Assembly (NCBI RefSeq): GCF_049994905.1
Contig: NZ_CP188258.1
Location: 868,001-932,000 of the forward strand
Source: Diaminobutyricibacter sp049994905
Lineage (GTDB): Bacteria; Actinomycetota; Actinomycetes; Actinomycetales; Microbacteriaceae
Direction: 5' to 3'
Length of the DNA: 64,000 nt
In this document: positions 33,234 through 42,039 of the stretch, one piece after another
Layout of the letters: every line of letters begins with the position of its first letter
Numbering within the stretch: the first letter of the stretch is position 1
Notes under the pieces: generated by a model
Seen by the model: only the letters and a program-made list of their open reading frames with translations
The model's database searches: none
What the model was told of the DNA's origin: nothing
Position numbers and translations under genes: made by a program

Positions 33234-34096
33234 CCCTTGTCCGCTCCGCTGGTGAGCCCCTCGGTGAGCGACCGCTCGGTCAGCCCGTAGAGCACGATGA
33301 TCGGGATGGTGAGGAGGACGGAACCGGCCATGAGTACGGTCTTCGACACCTCGATACCGTTTGACAGCTGTGACAGCCCGAGCGACACGGTCCACAGGTC
33401 GCGGTCCGCGGCCAGGAAGAGCAGCGCGAAAAGGAACTCGTTCCACGCGATCATGAAGACATACAGGCCGGTGGAGATGATCGACGGCATCGCCAGGGGA
33501 ATGGTGATCTTCCAGAGGATTCGCAGCCGGCCGGCGCCGTCCACCATCGCGGCCTCCTCGACGCTCTGAGGAATCGAACGCAGGTAGGACCGCAGCATGT
33601 GAATGGAGACCGGGATCGTCTGCGCGATGTACACGATGACGAGGCCGACCAGGGACTCCCGGATGCCGAGCGCCGAGAAGCCGACGAAGAGGGGGATCGC
33701 GATGATGATCACCGGGAAGAGGTAGACGGCGAGGAACAGGGCGCTGATCTGGCGCCGGCCGAAGAACTTGAGGCGTGAGATGGCATACGATCCGGGGATA
33801 GCGACCAGCAGGGTGATCGCGGCGCACGCAATGGCCACGATCGCCGAATTCATCATGAATTGGGCGAAACCCTGGCCTCCGTCGTCTTGGGATTTGAGAA
33901 CATTCGCATACGTCTGCAGCGTGAAGTTCTCGATGGGGATCCAGAGCCGGTCCGGATGCAGGAGCACCTGCTCGATGGGAACGAAGCTCAGTTCGACCAT
34001 GTAATAGAAGGGGAACGCCGTCGCTACCACCAGCACGGCGATGAGTATCCACCGGAGTGTGCCGAAGGTGCGCTTCTGGACAACGATGCGGCTCAT
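33230..34096 (-). CDS. Carbohydrate ABC transporter permease, MalG type
   Basis: A 288-residue, six-helix protein starting at the ATG at 34096 with GGGAGA upstream and overlapping the previous stop. The EAA loop is ...IPQSVEEAAMVDGAGRLRILWKITIPLAMP, the contact site for the ATPase. The N terminus (WILIAVLVVATAFPFYYMVELSF) and C-terminal helices are MalG-like. No ATPase gene is in the locus, so a shared MsmK/UgpC-type ATPase is implied. It pairs with the MalF-type permease upstream. Confidence 0.92.
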   Translation of the reverse strand: MSRIVVQKRTFGTLRWILIAVLVVATAFPFYYMVELSFVPIEQVLLHPDRLWIPIENFTLQTYANVLKSQDDGGQGFAQFMMNSAIVAIACAAITLLVAIPGSYAISRLKFFGRRQISALFLAVYLFPVIIIAIPLFVGFSALGIRESLVGLVIVYIAQTIPVSIHMLRSYLRSIPQSVEEAAMVDGAGRLRILWKITIPLAMPSIISTGLYVFMIAWNEFLFALLFLAADRDLWTVSLGLSQLSNGIEVSKTVLMAGSVLLTIPIIVLYGLTERSLTEGLTSGADKG

Positions 34097-35058
34097 TCGT
34101 CGTCTCCCTTTCCTGCGAAGAACTTGACGTAGATGAAGAGGAAGACGCCGAGGATCGCCGAGAGCACGAAGGCGTTCGCCGCGGCACCGCCGATGTCGAA
34201 GCTGCCGATGAGGGTGTTGTAGACGCGCACCGCTGAGACCTCGGTGCCGGCTGCGCCGCCGGTCAGCAGGTAGACGTCGTCGAATTTGTTGAAGGTCATG
34301 ATGAGTCGGAGAACCGACAGCAGTGAGATGACAGGGAGCAGTTGCGGGAGAACGATGTAGCGGAAGTTCTGCCACGGCGTGACGCCGTCGACGAGTGCGG
34401 CCTCCTCGATGTCCCCAGGGAGCGCGACAAGCCGTGCGGTGATGAAGAGGAATGCGAACGGGAAGTAGCGCCAGATCTCGAACATGATGACCGTGATGAG
34501 GGCGTACGGGGCCTGGCCGAGGAAGTCGATCGGGTGCTCCCACCCGAACCATTCCTTGCCGAGGGTGTTGACGATGCCGAACTGGGAGTTCAGCATGATC
34601 TGCCAGACGAAGGTTACGGCTACGACAGGTGCCACGTAGGGGAGGAGCATGAGGGAACGCGCCACTCCGCGGCCCTTGAACGGTGCGCGAAAAGCGAGTG
34701 CGGCACCGAGACCGACGGCGATCGATCCGGCCGTGGAGAATACCGAGTAGACGATGGTCGTCCACAGTGAGCTCCAGAATCCGGGGTCGGTGAAGACGGC
34801 GATGAAGTTGTCGAGCGTGAGCGGACTGAAGAGGCCGTGTTCGGCGATCGACGTGAAATCCGTCTGCTGGAACGAAAGGATCAGGTTCCAGATGACGGGG
34901 ATGATGATGATCGCAATGATGATGATGGTCGTTGGAAGGACCATCACCAGGCCGGCGCGGTTGTCGCGGCTTGCCAGGCTGGATCGGCGGGGGCGGCTGG
35001 GGCGGCCCCCGGTGGGGGCCGCCTTCGTCGCTTCAGGGGGTGGTGCGAGCTGAGTCAT
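34093..35058 (-). CDS. Carbohydrate ABC transporter permease, MalF type
   Basis: A 321-residue membrane protein. A ~35-residue basic, Pro-rich cytoplasmic N terminus precedes the first helix (GLVMVLPTTIIIIAIIIIPVIWNLILS), and about five further helices follow. The EAA loop is VALPGDIEEAALVDGVTPWQNFRYIVLPQLLP near 215-246. It forms the membrane channel with the MalG-type protein; the binding protein is encoded just upstream, with only 4 nt between. The sugar is not evident from the sequence. Confidence 0.92.
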   Translation of the reverse strand: MTQLAPPPEATKAAPTGGRPSRPRRSSLASRDNRAGLVMVLPTTIIIIAIIIIPVIWNLILSFQQTDFTSIAEHGLFSPLTLDNFIAVFTDPGFWSSLWTTIVYSVFSTAGSIAVGLGAALAFRAPFKGRGVARSLMLLPYVAPVVAVTFVWQIMLNSQFGIVNTLGKEWFGWEHPIDFLGQAPYALITVIMFEIWRYFPFAFLFITARLVALPGDIEEAALVDGVTPWQNFRYIVLPQLLPVISLLSVLRLIMTFNKFDDVYLLTGGAAGTEVSAVRVYNTLIGSFDIGGAAANAFVLSAILGVFLFIYVKFFAGKGDDE

Positions 35059-35062
35059 CGGA

Positions 35063-36460
35063 CTACTTCAACTTCGCCTGCATCTGCTCGACGGCGGTGT
35101 TCGCGGCCGATGCGGCATCGCTCGGGCTCGTTCCAGATCCCAGGCTCGCTACGGCCTTCGACACGGGCAGCTGGGTGTTCACCGGTCCGAGAAGCGCACC
35201 CTGACCCTGCGGGATCGCCCAGCGGTCGATCTGGGACGGCACCTTGAGGAGTGCGTCGATCGTCGCTGCGTCGTAGATGTCGGAGAGCTTCTTCTTCGTG
35301 TCGACTCCGGTCTCGAGGGTCTTCCAGCCGTCGGTGTACTCAGTGGCGTTGGCCTGCGTGCCGGTGCGAAGCGGGAACTTGCCCTCGGGCGCCATTCCTA
35401 GCCATTTGAGGTAGCCGTCGGAGAGCATGTACTCGATGAACTTCTCCGACGGGGAGGCGTTGGCCTTCTTCGTCACGAGCCAGCTCGTCGCCTCACCGTA
35501 GGTTGCTCCCTGTCCGCCGTCAGGGCCAGCGATGGAGGTGACGATGCCGCTGTTCTTCGCGAGCCAGGTCGGGTCGGATGTGCACTGCGGGCACGTGGGC
35601 AGAGCGTCGTTCCGCAGTCCGCCCAGCTCGTCGAGGATGTAGGTCGACCAGTCGACCATTGCGGCCTGTCCGGCGAAGTAGGTGGCGCGGGTCGTGTCGA
35701 CCGTCTGGGTGCCCGACGGCGAATAGTGCTGCGCGAGCGAGCCGTAGAGGTTCCACGTCTTCTTGCATTCGCTGGATTCGAGGCCGACCTTGCCGCTCTT
35801 GTCCACGAGCTGGCAGTTGTTGCCGAGAGCGAGGGATTCGAACGTCTGGGAGGTGAACACGTCCTTCGGGTCGGTCGCCAGGGTTATGCCGTACTGCTTG
35901 CCGGAGGTGAGGGTCTTGGCGGCCTTCTCGAGCGCGGCGTACGTGGTAGGCGCCTCCAGTCCGGCCTTCTCGAAGAGGTCTTTGCGGTAGACCAGGATCT
36001 GCGCGTACGCCGAGTCCGGAACGGCGAGCTGACGGCTGCCGTCCTGGTCGAGCTTGAGTGCGGACGGCACGAAGGTCTTCTCGTCGAGGTTCTTGACGAC
36101 ATTGGCGGCCGAGTCGGTGTTGAGCAGCTTCTGTGTGTCGAGCTGGCGCACGATCGAGAGGGGGATGGCCCCCATCACATCGGGCAGCTTGCCCGAGATC
36201 GCCGCCGATGCGACGAGCTGCGGCACCTGGGCCTCGTCGACGGGGACGAGCTTGACCTTGATGCCGGTCTTTTTCGTGAAAGCGTCGATGACCGTCTGGG
36301 TCGTCTTCACGCGGTCGGGCTGGTTCTCTTCCGACCAGACGGTGATCGTCTTGCCGTGATCGTTGCTGCTTCCGCTGTTCGAACAACCGGCGAGCGTGGC
36401 AGCGCCGGCGATCAGGAGCGTGGCGCTCGCTACGACTCTCATGGTGCGCGACGTCTTCAT
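35063..36460 (-). CDS. Sugar ABC transporter substrate-binding lipoprotein
   Basis: A 465-residue binding protein starting at the ATG at 36460, with GAGAGGAGA upstream. The signal peptide ends in the lipobox TLAGC near residue 25, so it is anchored to the outer face of the membrane. The mature part is a family 1 sugar-binding fold: KTITVWSEENQPDRVKTTQTVIDAFTKKTGIKVKLV, then AMVDWSTYIL and a late KFIEYMLSDGYLKWLG. Four cysteines in the mature chain may form disulfides. It is the first gene of the minus-strand operon and divergent from the catabolic operon. Confidence 0.9.
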   Translation of the reverse strand: MKTSRTMRVVASATLLIAGAATLAGCSNSGSSNDHGKTITVWSEENQPDRVKTTQTVIDAFTKKTGIKVKLVPVDEAQVPQLVASAAISGKLPDVMGAIPLSIVRQLDTQKLLNTDSAANVVKNLDEKTFVPSALKLDQDGSRQLAVPDSAYAQILVYRKDLFEKAGLEAPTTYAALEKAAKTLTSGKQYGITLATDPKDVFTSQTFESLALGNNCQLVDKSGKVGLESSECKKTWNLYGSLAQHYSPSGTQTVDTTRATYFAGQAAMVDWSTYILDELGGLRNDALPTCPQCTSDPTWLAKNSGIVTSIAGPDGGQGATYGEATSWLVTKKANASPSEKFIEYMLSDGYLKWLGMAPEGKFPLRTGTQANATEYTDGWKTLETGVDTKKKLSDIYDAATIDALLKVPSQIDRWAIPQGQGALLGPVNTQLPVSKAVASLGSGTSPSDAASAANTAVEQMQAKLK

Positions 36461-36515
36461 CGCGTCTCCTCTCAGGATGGGTGTTTTGAACAGTAGCCCA
36501 CCTTCTGCATAATGT

Positions 36516-36534
36516 CTATACACAACTTGTATAG
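36516..36534. promoter_or_regulatory. 19-bp palindrome between the divergent sugar operons
   Basis: CTATACA-CAACT-TGTATAG, with perfect 7-bp arms, lies 56 bp before the binding-protein start and 46 bp before the MDR start. It has outer extensions (TGTC..GACA). The placement suits a shared operator for both operons, probably bound by the linked ROK repressor. Confidence 0.75.
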
Positions 36535-36579
36535 CGACAGTGCTAATGTTGCAAAACCAATAAACGGAAGGAACCAACG

Positions 36580-37632
36580 ATGAACAGCCTTCTCCGTTTC
36601 TCGGCGCCCCACACCGTCGAAATCGTCGACGCGCCGCGGATCGAACTCCAGCCCGGACAGGTAAGGGTACGCACCCTCTACTCGGGCATCTCCGCGGGAA
36701 CAGAACTCACCGCATACCGCGGCACGAACCCGTACCTGACCTCGGAATGGGACCCGGACATCCGGCTCTTCCGTGGCGCCTCCGGCGACAACCGGCTCGC
36801 CTACCCGCTCGATGGCTGGGGCTACTCCGAGGTCGGCGAAGTCGTCGAGATCGCAGCTCCGGGGTCGGAGCTTCCCGCCGATGCGCCCCGTGTCGGCGAC
36901 AGGGTCTGGGGCATCTGGGGTCACCGTGCCGAAGGTGTGCTCAGCCTCGAGGCTCTGCGCGGGCACGTGCTGCCGCCCCACCTCGACCCGCTCTCTGCTG
37001 CCTTCGTGCGGGTCGGCGCCATCGCGCTCAACGGCGTGCTCGCCGCCGACCTCGGTGTCGGGTCGACGGTCGTCATCCTCGGGCAGGGCGTCATCGGCCT
37101 GCTCGCCACCCGGTTCGCGACCCTCAACGGCGCGACGGTCATCGCGGTCGACGGGATCCCGCAGCGTCGCGAGGCCGCGACACGCTGGGGCGCCACTCAT
37201 GTACTGCCGCCCGATGAGAATCTCGCTTTCGCAATCAGGGAGCTCACCGGCGGTGCCGGCGCCGACACCGCGATCGAACTGAGCGGCAACTACCACGCGC
37301 TGCACTCGGCGATCCGTGCCGTCGGCGCTGATGGGACGGTCGTCGCATCAGGGTTCTACCAGGGCGCTGCCGGCCCGCTTCGGCTCGGTGAAGAATTCCA
37401 CCACAACCGTGTGCAGCTCCTGGCCTCGCAGATCGGTTCCGTCCCCAACCGACTTCGTGCACGCTGGGATGTGCCGCGCCTCCAGCGCACCGTCGTCGAT
37501 GCACTGGCCGACGGCCGGCTCCACGCAGCCGAGCTGGTCACCCACACCTACCGCATCGAAGACGCGGCCGAGGCGTATCGCCTGCTCGACACCGACCCGT
37601 CCGCGGCCCTCCAGGTGGTGTTGGAGTTCTGA
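36580..37632 (+). CDS. MDR-family dehydrogenase (SGISAGTE subgroup)
   Basis: A 350-residue medium-chain dehydrogenase. The GroES-like domain includes YSGISAGTELTAYRGTNPYL, where alcohol dehydrogenases have their first zinc Cys; here it is Ser, so catalytic zinc is doubtful. The NAD(P) domain contains VVILGQGVIGLLATRF near 167-182. It probably oxidises or reduces a sugar-derived polyol, keto-sugar or threonine-like alcohol. It is the first gene of a plus-strand operon in which every junction overlaps (TGATG or ATGA). Confidence 0.85.
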   Translation: MNSLLRFSAPHTVEIVDAPRIELQPGQVRVRTLYSGISAGTELTAYRGTNPYLTSEWDPDIRLFRGASGDNRLAYPLDGWGYSEVGEVVEIAAPGSELPADAPRVGDRVWGIWGHRAEGVLSLEALRGHVLPPHLDPLSAAFVRVGAIALNGVLAADLGVGSTVVILGQGVIGLLATRFATLNGATVIAVDGIPQRREAATRWGATHVLPPDENLAFAIRELTGGAGADTAIELSGNYHALHSAIRAVGADGTVVASGFYQGAAGPLRLGEEFHHNRVQLLASQIGSVPNRLRARWDVPRLQRTVVDALADGRLHAAELVTHTYRIEDAAEAYRLLDTDPSAALQVVLEF

Positions 37633-38429
37633 TGAACAAGATCACTGTTCAGGAGCAGCATATTCCCGGCGACAGCCTGGAGGAGAAGTTCGACACCGCA
37701 CTCGACTGGGGGTTCGACGGGATCGAACTGCGTAGCCGCGGCGAATTTGCCTTCGCGAATCGACTGCCCGACCTGAAGCGCGCACGCGCTGCGGGAGTCG
37801 TCATGCCGACGGCCTGCGTCGAGATGTCGCACTTCATCGGCGCGTTCGAGCCTGACCTGCGCGAGGACGCGATCGCCCAGCTTTCATCCCAGCTGTCCGT
37901 GATGGCCGAGATCGGAGGCGTCGGCGTCATGACGCCGGGGTCCTACGGGATGTTCTCGCGGCGCCTGCCTCCCTTCGAGCCTCCGCGTTCGCCCGCGGAG
38001 GATCACAGCATCCTCATCGATGCGCTCGGTCGCCTCGGTGACCATGCGGAGCGCGAAGGCGTCGAACTCTTCCTGGAGCCGCTCAACCGTTACGAGGACT
38101 ACCTCGTGAACACACTCGCCGGTGCCGCTGGCCTTATCGAAGAGGTCGGATCCCCTGCCGTCAAGATCGTGGCGGACACCTACCACATGAACATCGAAGA
38201 GGCGGATCCGGCAGCCGCGCTCCTCGCCGTCGCCCCTCACATCGGACATCTGCAGGCGAGCGACTCGAACCGCCTGGAGCCGGGCGCCGGCCACGTCGAC
38301 TGGGCATTGTTCGGCGCTACGGTGAACGCGATCGGCTACGAACGCTCCATCGCGATCGAGAGCAGGCTCTCGGGCGAGGCGTCGGAGGTACTGCCGACCG
38401 TTCCCCCGCTTCTCCGGCGGTACCTGTGA
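37632..38429 (+). CDS. Sugar phosphate isomerase/epimerase-like TIM-barrel protein
   Basis: A 265-residue xylose-isomerase-like (AP endonuclease 2 family) TIM barrel whose ATG overlaps the MDR stop. Probable divalent-metal ligands are Glu in LFLEPLNRYE, Asp in ADTYHMNIEE, His in GHLQASDSNR and Glu in IAIESRL. Such proteins isomerise or epimerise keto-sugars, or act as 3-keto-glycoside hydrolases or dehydratases. With the MDR and ThuA neighbours, a step on an oxidised sugar is likely; the exact reaction is unknown. Confidence 0.85.
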   Translation: MNKITVQEQHIPGDSLEEKFDTALDWGFDGIELRSRGEFAFANRLPDLKRARAAGVVMPTACVEMSHFIGAFEPDLREDAIAQLSSQLSVMAEIGGVGVMTPGSYGMFSRRLPPFEPPRSPAEDHSILIDALGRLGDHAEREGVELFLEPLNRYEDYLVNTLAGAAGLIEEVGSPAVKIVADTYHMNIEEADPAAALLAVAPHIGHLQASDSNRLEPGAGHVDWALFGATVNAIGYERSIAIESRLSGEASEVLPTVPPLLRRYL

Positions 38430-39742
38430 ACCCCCTCGAGTCCGCTGCAGCGGCCGTGCTGATCGGCAACTGGCGCGGCAGCTACACCGTCCCGGCCGGC
38501 GGACTCTACCCGCACCAGTGGAGCTGGGACTCGGCCTTCATCGCGATCGGGCTGCGGCACCTTTCGCCGCGGCGGGCGCAACAGGAGCTGGACACCATCC
38601 TCAGCGCCCAGTGGGCGGATGGCAGGCTTCCTCAGATCGTCTTCCACTCCGGACGCGACGACGGATATTCGCCCGGAGCGAGCTTCTGGCAGAGCAGCAG
38701 CATCCCCGGCTCGTCGGCGGTGCAGTCGGCCGGACTCATCCAGCCGCCCAACCATGCGCTGGCTGTTCTCCTGGTCCACGAAGCGGATGCCGTCGCATCG
38801 GAGCGCCGCAGATTCCTGGAGCGCGCGTATCTCCGGCTCGTGCGCTGGCACGAGTACCTGCGCACCCGGCGCGGCGGCGACGAAGGGCTCGCTCGCATCG
38901 TCCACCCCTGGGAGAGCGGGATGGACAACTCCCCGTATTGGGATGCCTGCCTCGCGGGCATGACCCAGACCTACGACAACGACATCCCGCGCCCGGACCT
39001 GATGCATGCGAGCCCCGAGCAGCGCCCGTCGAACCACGAATACGGCAAATACCTCTACCTGGCCGCGCGATACCGCGATCACGGCTGCGACGACGCGGAT
39101 GCGGACTTCCCCTTCCAGTTCGAAGACCCTGCGTTCAACGCGCTCTGGGCACGCTCTGAACTGGCGCTCGCGACTATCGCCGAGTTGATCGGGGCGGACC
39201 CCGAGCCGCACCGTTCCGAGGCGCGTCGGATCTCGACCGCCCTGGAAGCGCTCTGGTCGGAGGACCTCGGCTGTTACGTCGCGCGCAATACACTCACCGG
39301 CGGGTTGGAGGAATTCAGGACCGTCTCCGGACTCGTTCCGCTGCTACTGCCCTCGTCGCCTCATACCGGCGACCTCCTCGATCTTCTCCGTGGGCCCCAC
39401 TTCCGGTTGGGTCAGGTTGCAATGGTTCCCAGCCACGATCTCACGGCTGCGACCTTTGACTCGGCCCGCTACTGGCGCGGACCGTCGTGGTTCAACATCG
39501 CCTGGCTGATCGCCGAGGCGTTGTTCGAGCGCGGGTTCACCGAAGAGGCCGAACGGCTGTCGCGCAACATGGACGAGGGAGCTCTCGCCCACGATTTCCC
39601 GGAATACCTCGACCCGTACTCATTCGCGCCACGCGGCACGCGAAAATTCAGCTGGACCGCAGCGCTTTCCCTCGATCTCTCGAAGAGGCTGGAGGCATCG
39701 CGGAGCGCGCGAGTGGCCGAGGAAGCCGAGGTGGCTCGATGA
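38426..39742 (+). CDS. GH63-type glycoside hydrolase resembling glucosylglycerate/mannosylglycerate hydrolase
   Basis: A 438-residue (alpha/alpha)6-barrel enzyme starting at GTG 38426, overlapping the previous stop. The layout matches actinobacterial glucosylglycerate hydrolases: YPHQWSWDSAFIAIGL (Asp35), WESGMDNSPYWD (Asp167, proposed general acid), SNHEYGKYLYL, YWRGPSWFNIAWL, and FPEYLDP (Glu393, proposed general base). The residue roles are taken from family knowledge. No signal peptide is present, so it acts in the cytoplasm on imported substrate. A glycerate kinase two genes downstream supports release of glycerate. Trehalase-like or other alpha-glucosidase activity is the alternative. 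Confidence 0.85.
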   Translation: MNPLESAAAAVLIGNWRGSYTVPAGGLYPHQWSWDSAFIAIGLRHLSPRRAQQELDTILSAQWADGRLPQIVFHSGRDDGYSPGASFWQSSSIPGSSAVQSAGLIQPPNHALAVLLVHEADAVASERRRFLERAYLRLVRWHEYLRTRRGGDEGLARIVHPWESGMDNSPYWDACLAGMTQTYDNDIPRPDLMHASPEQRPSNHEYGKYLYLAARYRDHGCDDADADFPFQFEDPAFNALWARSELALATIAELIGADPEPHRSEARRISTALEALWSEDLGCYVARNTLTGGLEEFRTVSGLVPLLLPSSPHTGDLLDLLRGPHFRLGQVAMVPSHDLTAATFDSARYWRGPSWFNIAWLIAEALFERGFTEEAERLSRNMDEGALAHDFPEYLDPYSFAPRGTRKFSWTAALSLDLSKRLEASRSARVAEEAEVAR

Positions 39743-40488
39743 CGTTCGCCGCCACCGTGTGGAACGAGAACATCCACGAGGTGCTTGAGCCGCACATCAT
39801 GCCGTTCTATCCGGCGGGCATCCACGGTGCCGTCGCCGATGCGCTCTATGAACAGCTCGGCGATGCCGTCACCGTGCACACAGCAACCCTGGACCAGGAG
39901 GAGCACGGACTGACTGAGTCCGTGCTCGCGAACACTGACGTCCTGTTCTGGTGGGGCCATCTCGGGCACGATCGTGTGGACGATGCGATCGTCGAGCGCG
40001 TCCAGCGCCAGGTTCTCAGCGGAATGGGCCTCGTCGTCCTGCACTCCGGTCATTTCTCTAAGATCTTCACCCGGCTGCTCGGGACGACGTGCTCACTCGC
40101 TTGGCGCGACGACGCCGACCGTGAGGTCGTCTGGACGACGGCGCCCGGTCATCCGATCGCGAAGGGTGTTCCCTCCCCTCTGGTGATCGAGCACCATGAG
40201 ACGTATGGCGAGTTCTTCGACGTTCCCGAACCGGAAGAGACCGTCTTCATCAGCTCGTTCAGCGGCGGCGAGGTGTTCCGTTCGGGGCTCACCTACCGAC
40301 GCGGTCGGGGACGCATCTTCTACTTCAGCCCCGGCGACCAGAAGTATCCGGTCTATCTGCACCCAGATGTGCGGCGAGTGCTCGGAAACGCTGCGCGCTG
40401 GGCGGCGGGCGACGACTTCCGCCGCGTTCCGGCCGTGAGCCACCCCGCGCTCGGCGAACTCATCGAGACGGCGGCCCGCCGCCGATGA
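39739..40488 (+). CDS. ThuA-family protein
   Basis: A 249-residue protein with a glutamine-amidotransferase-like fold, overlapping the GH63-type gene as ATGA. Typical ThuA pattern: VTVWNENIHE near the start, the VLFWWGHLGHDRV block, GLVVLHSGHFSKIF and GRIFYFSPGDQKYPVY near the end. ThuA proteins take part in trehalose/disaccharide utilisation through 3-keto-sugar intermediates together with MDR/GFO-type dehydrogenases; the biochemical step is not settled. Its presence supports an oxidative branch in this locus. Confidence 0.88.
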   Translation: MTFAATVWNENIHEVLEPHIMPFYPAGIHGAVADALYEQLGDAVTVHTATLDQEEHGLTESVLANTDVLFWWGHLGHDRVDDAIVERVQRQVLSGMGLVVLHSGHFSKIFTRLLGTTCSLAWRDDADREVVWTTAPGHPIAKGVPSPLVIEHHETYGEFFDVPEPEETVFISSFSGGEVFRSGLTYRRGRGRIFYFSPGDQKYPVYLHPDVRRVLGNAARWAAGDDFRRVPAVSHPALGELIETAARRR

Positions 40489-41618
40489 CGAACCGGCCAT
40501 TACGGGTGGTCGTTGCGCCGGACTCCTTCAAGGGGTCGGCGACCGCTTCTGCCGTCGCGCACGCGATCGCGGATGGCTGGCGCTCGGTGCGCCCGGGCGA
40601 CGACATCCTGTCTCTGCCGATGGCCGATGGCGGCGAGGGAACGGTCGACGCGTTCGCCGATGTCGACGGCGCGATCGTGGTGACGACGACGGTGGAGGGG
40701 CCGGACGGTCTGCTGGTCGATGCGCGGTGGGTGCGGCTTCCTGCGAGTGCGGATGCTCCCGACGGGACCGCGGTGGTCGAGATCGCCGGGACGAGCGGGC
40801 TCGGGCTGCTCGATCCGCTTCTGCCGCTCGACGCCCACACGCGCGGCCTCGGGCAGGCCATCGGTGCGGCGCTCGATTCCGGGGTGTCGCGCATCCTCGT
40901 CGGTTTGGGCGGGAGTGCGTCGACCGACGGCGGGGCCGGCGCCCTGCAAGCGCTGGGGGCGCGGCTCCTGTCCGACGACGGCACGGACGTTCCCGGCGGC
41001 GGCCGGGGCCTCGGCGCGCTAGCAACGGTTGATCTCTCCCTGCTCCGCCGCCTTCCGCCTCGCGGCGTCGTCGTCCTCACGGACGTGCGGAACCCGCTGC
41101 TCGGCGCCCGTGGCGCAGCAGGCGTCTTCGCTCCGCAGAAAGGCGCCACGGCCGCGGATGTTGTCGTCATAGAAGCGAACCTCCGTCGATTCCGCGACTG
41201 CGCCGCCGCGGACGACGCCACTGCTTCGGCGCTGAGCGAGGAGCCCGGCGCCGGTGCGGCAGGGGGAACAGGTTTCGGGCTCATGCTGTGGGGCGCATCC
41301 GTCCGCTCCGGAGCGACCGAGATCGCCGAACGCGTCGGCTTGCCGGCGGCACTCGCGGATGCGGACATCGTCATCACCGGCGAGGGCCGCTTCGATGCGC
41401 AGACGAGCGAAGGCAAGGTCGCATCGCACGTCGTCGGCCTGGCGAGGGCCGCGGGCGTGCCTGTGCTGCTCGTCGCTGGGTCGATCGCGGCGCATCCGGG
41501 GATGTTCGCCGACCACGCCGAGCTGGCCGGACTCGCCGGGTCGGCGACCGAATCGTTCGAGCATCCCGAGCAGTGGGCGAGCAGGGCAGGAGCAGAACTC
41601 GCCGCCCGCTTGCGCTGA
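40485..41618 (+). CDS. Glycerate kinase (GlxK family)
   Basis: A 377-residue kinase overlapping ThuA as ATGA. It opens with the family hallmark VVAPDSFKGSATASAVAHAI and has MADGGEGTVDA near 45-55, LVGLGGSASTDGGAGALQALG near 137-157 and IVITGEGRFDAQTSEGKV near 297-314. It phosphorylates D-glycerate to 2- or 3-phosphoglycerate for entry into glycolysis. Last gene of the sugar operon; its placement is what makes glycosylglycerate the favoured substrate. An inverted repeat at 41691-41709 follows. Confidence 0.93.
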   Translation: MTNRPLRVVVAPDSFKGSATASAVAHAIADGWRSVRPGDDILSLPMADGGEGTVDAFADVDGAIVVTTTVEGPDGLLVDARWVRLPASADAPDGTAVVEIAGTSGLGLLDPLLPLDAHTRGLGQAIGAALDSGVSRILVGLGGSASTDGGAGALQALGARLLSDDGTDVPGGGRGLGALATVDLSLLRRLPPRGVVVLTDVRNPLLGARGAAGVFAPQKGATAADVVVIEANLRRFRDCAAADDATASALSEEPGAGAAGGTGFGLMLWGASVRSGATEIAERVGLPAALADADIVITGEGRFDAQTSEGKVASHVVGLARAAGVPVLLVAGSIAAHPGMFADHAELAGLAGSATESFEHPEQWASRAGAELAARLR

Positions 41619-42039
41619 CCCCTTTTCAGCTATATACGCCACGGACCGCCAGATCTTCGACTCAGGAGTCCTGACTTATCGAGCGACAACCTCGTGATCA
41701 CATCACGAGAACGGCGAACGGTGCCAGCTCCAACTGATGGATCGACTTCGATCACATGGCCCATCCGCGCCACCCCGCCTCGGCCGATTGACGGACCGTG
41801 TTCGCAATTGATATGCAATCGACGGGGTCTATAAAACTGACGGAGGTTGCCAACGTCGCGCTTGCCTGCGTGCGGGATGGCGACGACGTCAGCGACGTGG
41901 TGAAACGACTGAATGACTCACCATCACCTCCCCGGCCCGATGACTCGATAGCGGAACATGGAGACGATTGGTTAGCGTTGCGACCACGACCAATATGGTT
42001 GCACGTCAACACACCCCATGGAAAGGGCCACCCACGACT
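41619..42039. other. Intergenic stretch, no gene found
   Basis: The 421 bp between the glycerate kinase and lipoprotein genes hold several short frames with no convincing start or family resemblance. The only structured element seen is the 19-bp inverted repeat at 41691-41709. Confidence 0.55.
41691..41709. repeat. 19-bp inverted repeat CTCGTGAT-CAC-ATCACGAG
   Basis: Perfect 8-bp arms with a 3-bp centre, 73 bp past the glycerate kinase stop. No T-tract follows, so it is either a processing or terminator-like hairpin for the sugar operon or a protein-binding palindrome. Confidence 0.5.

Noticed and set aside
32016..34187. A single 723-codon minus-strand frame covering the ROK gene and beyond
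   Set aside because: Only the part from about 33233 down resembles a ROK regulator. The upstream portion is the out-of-frame shadow of the MalG permease gene.
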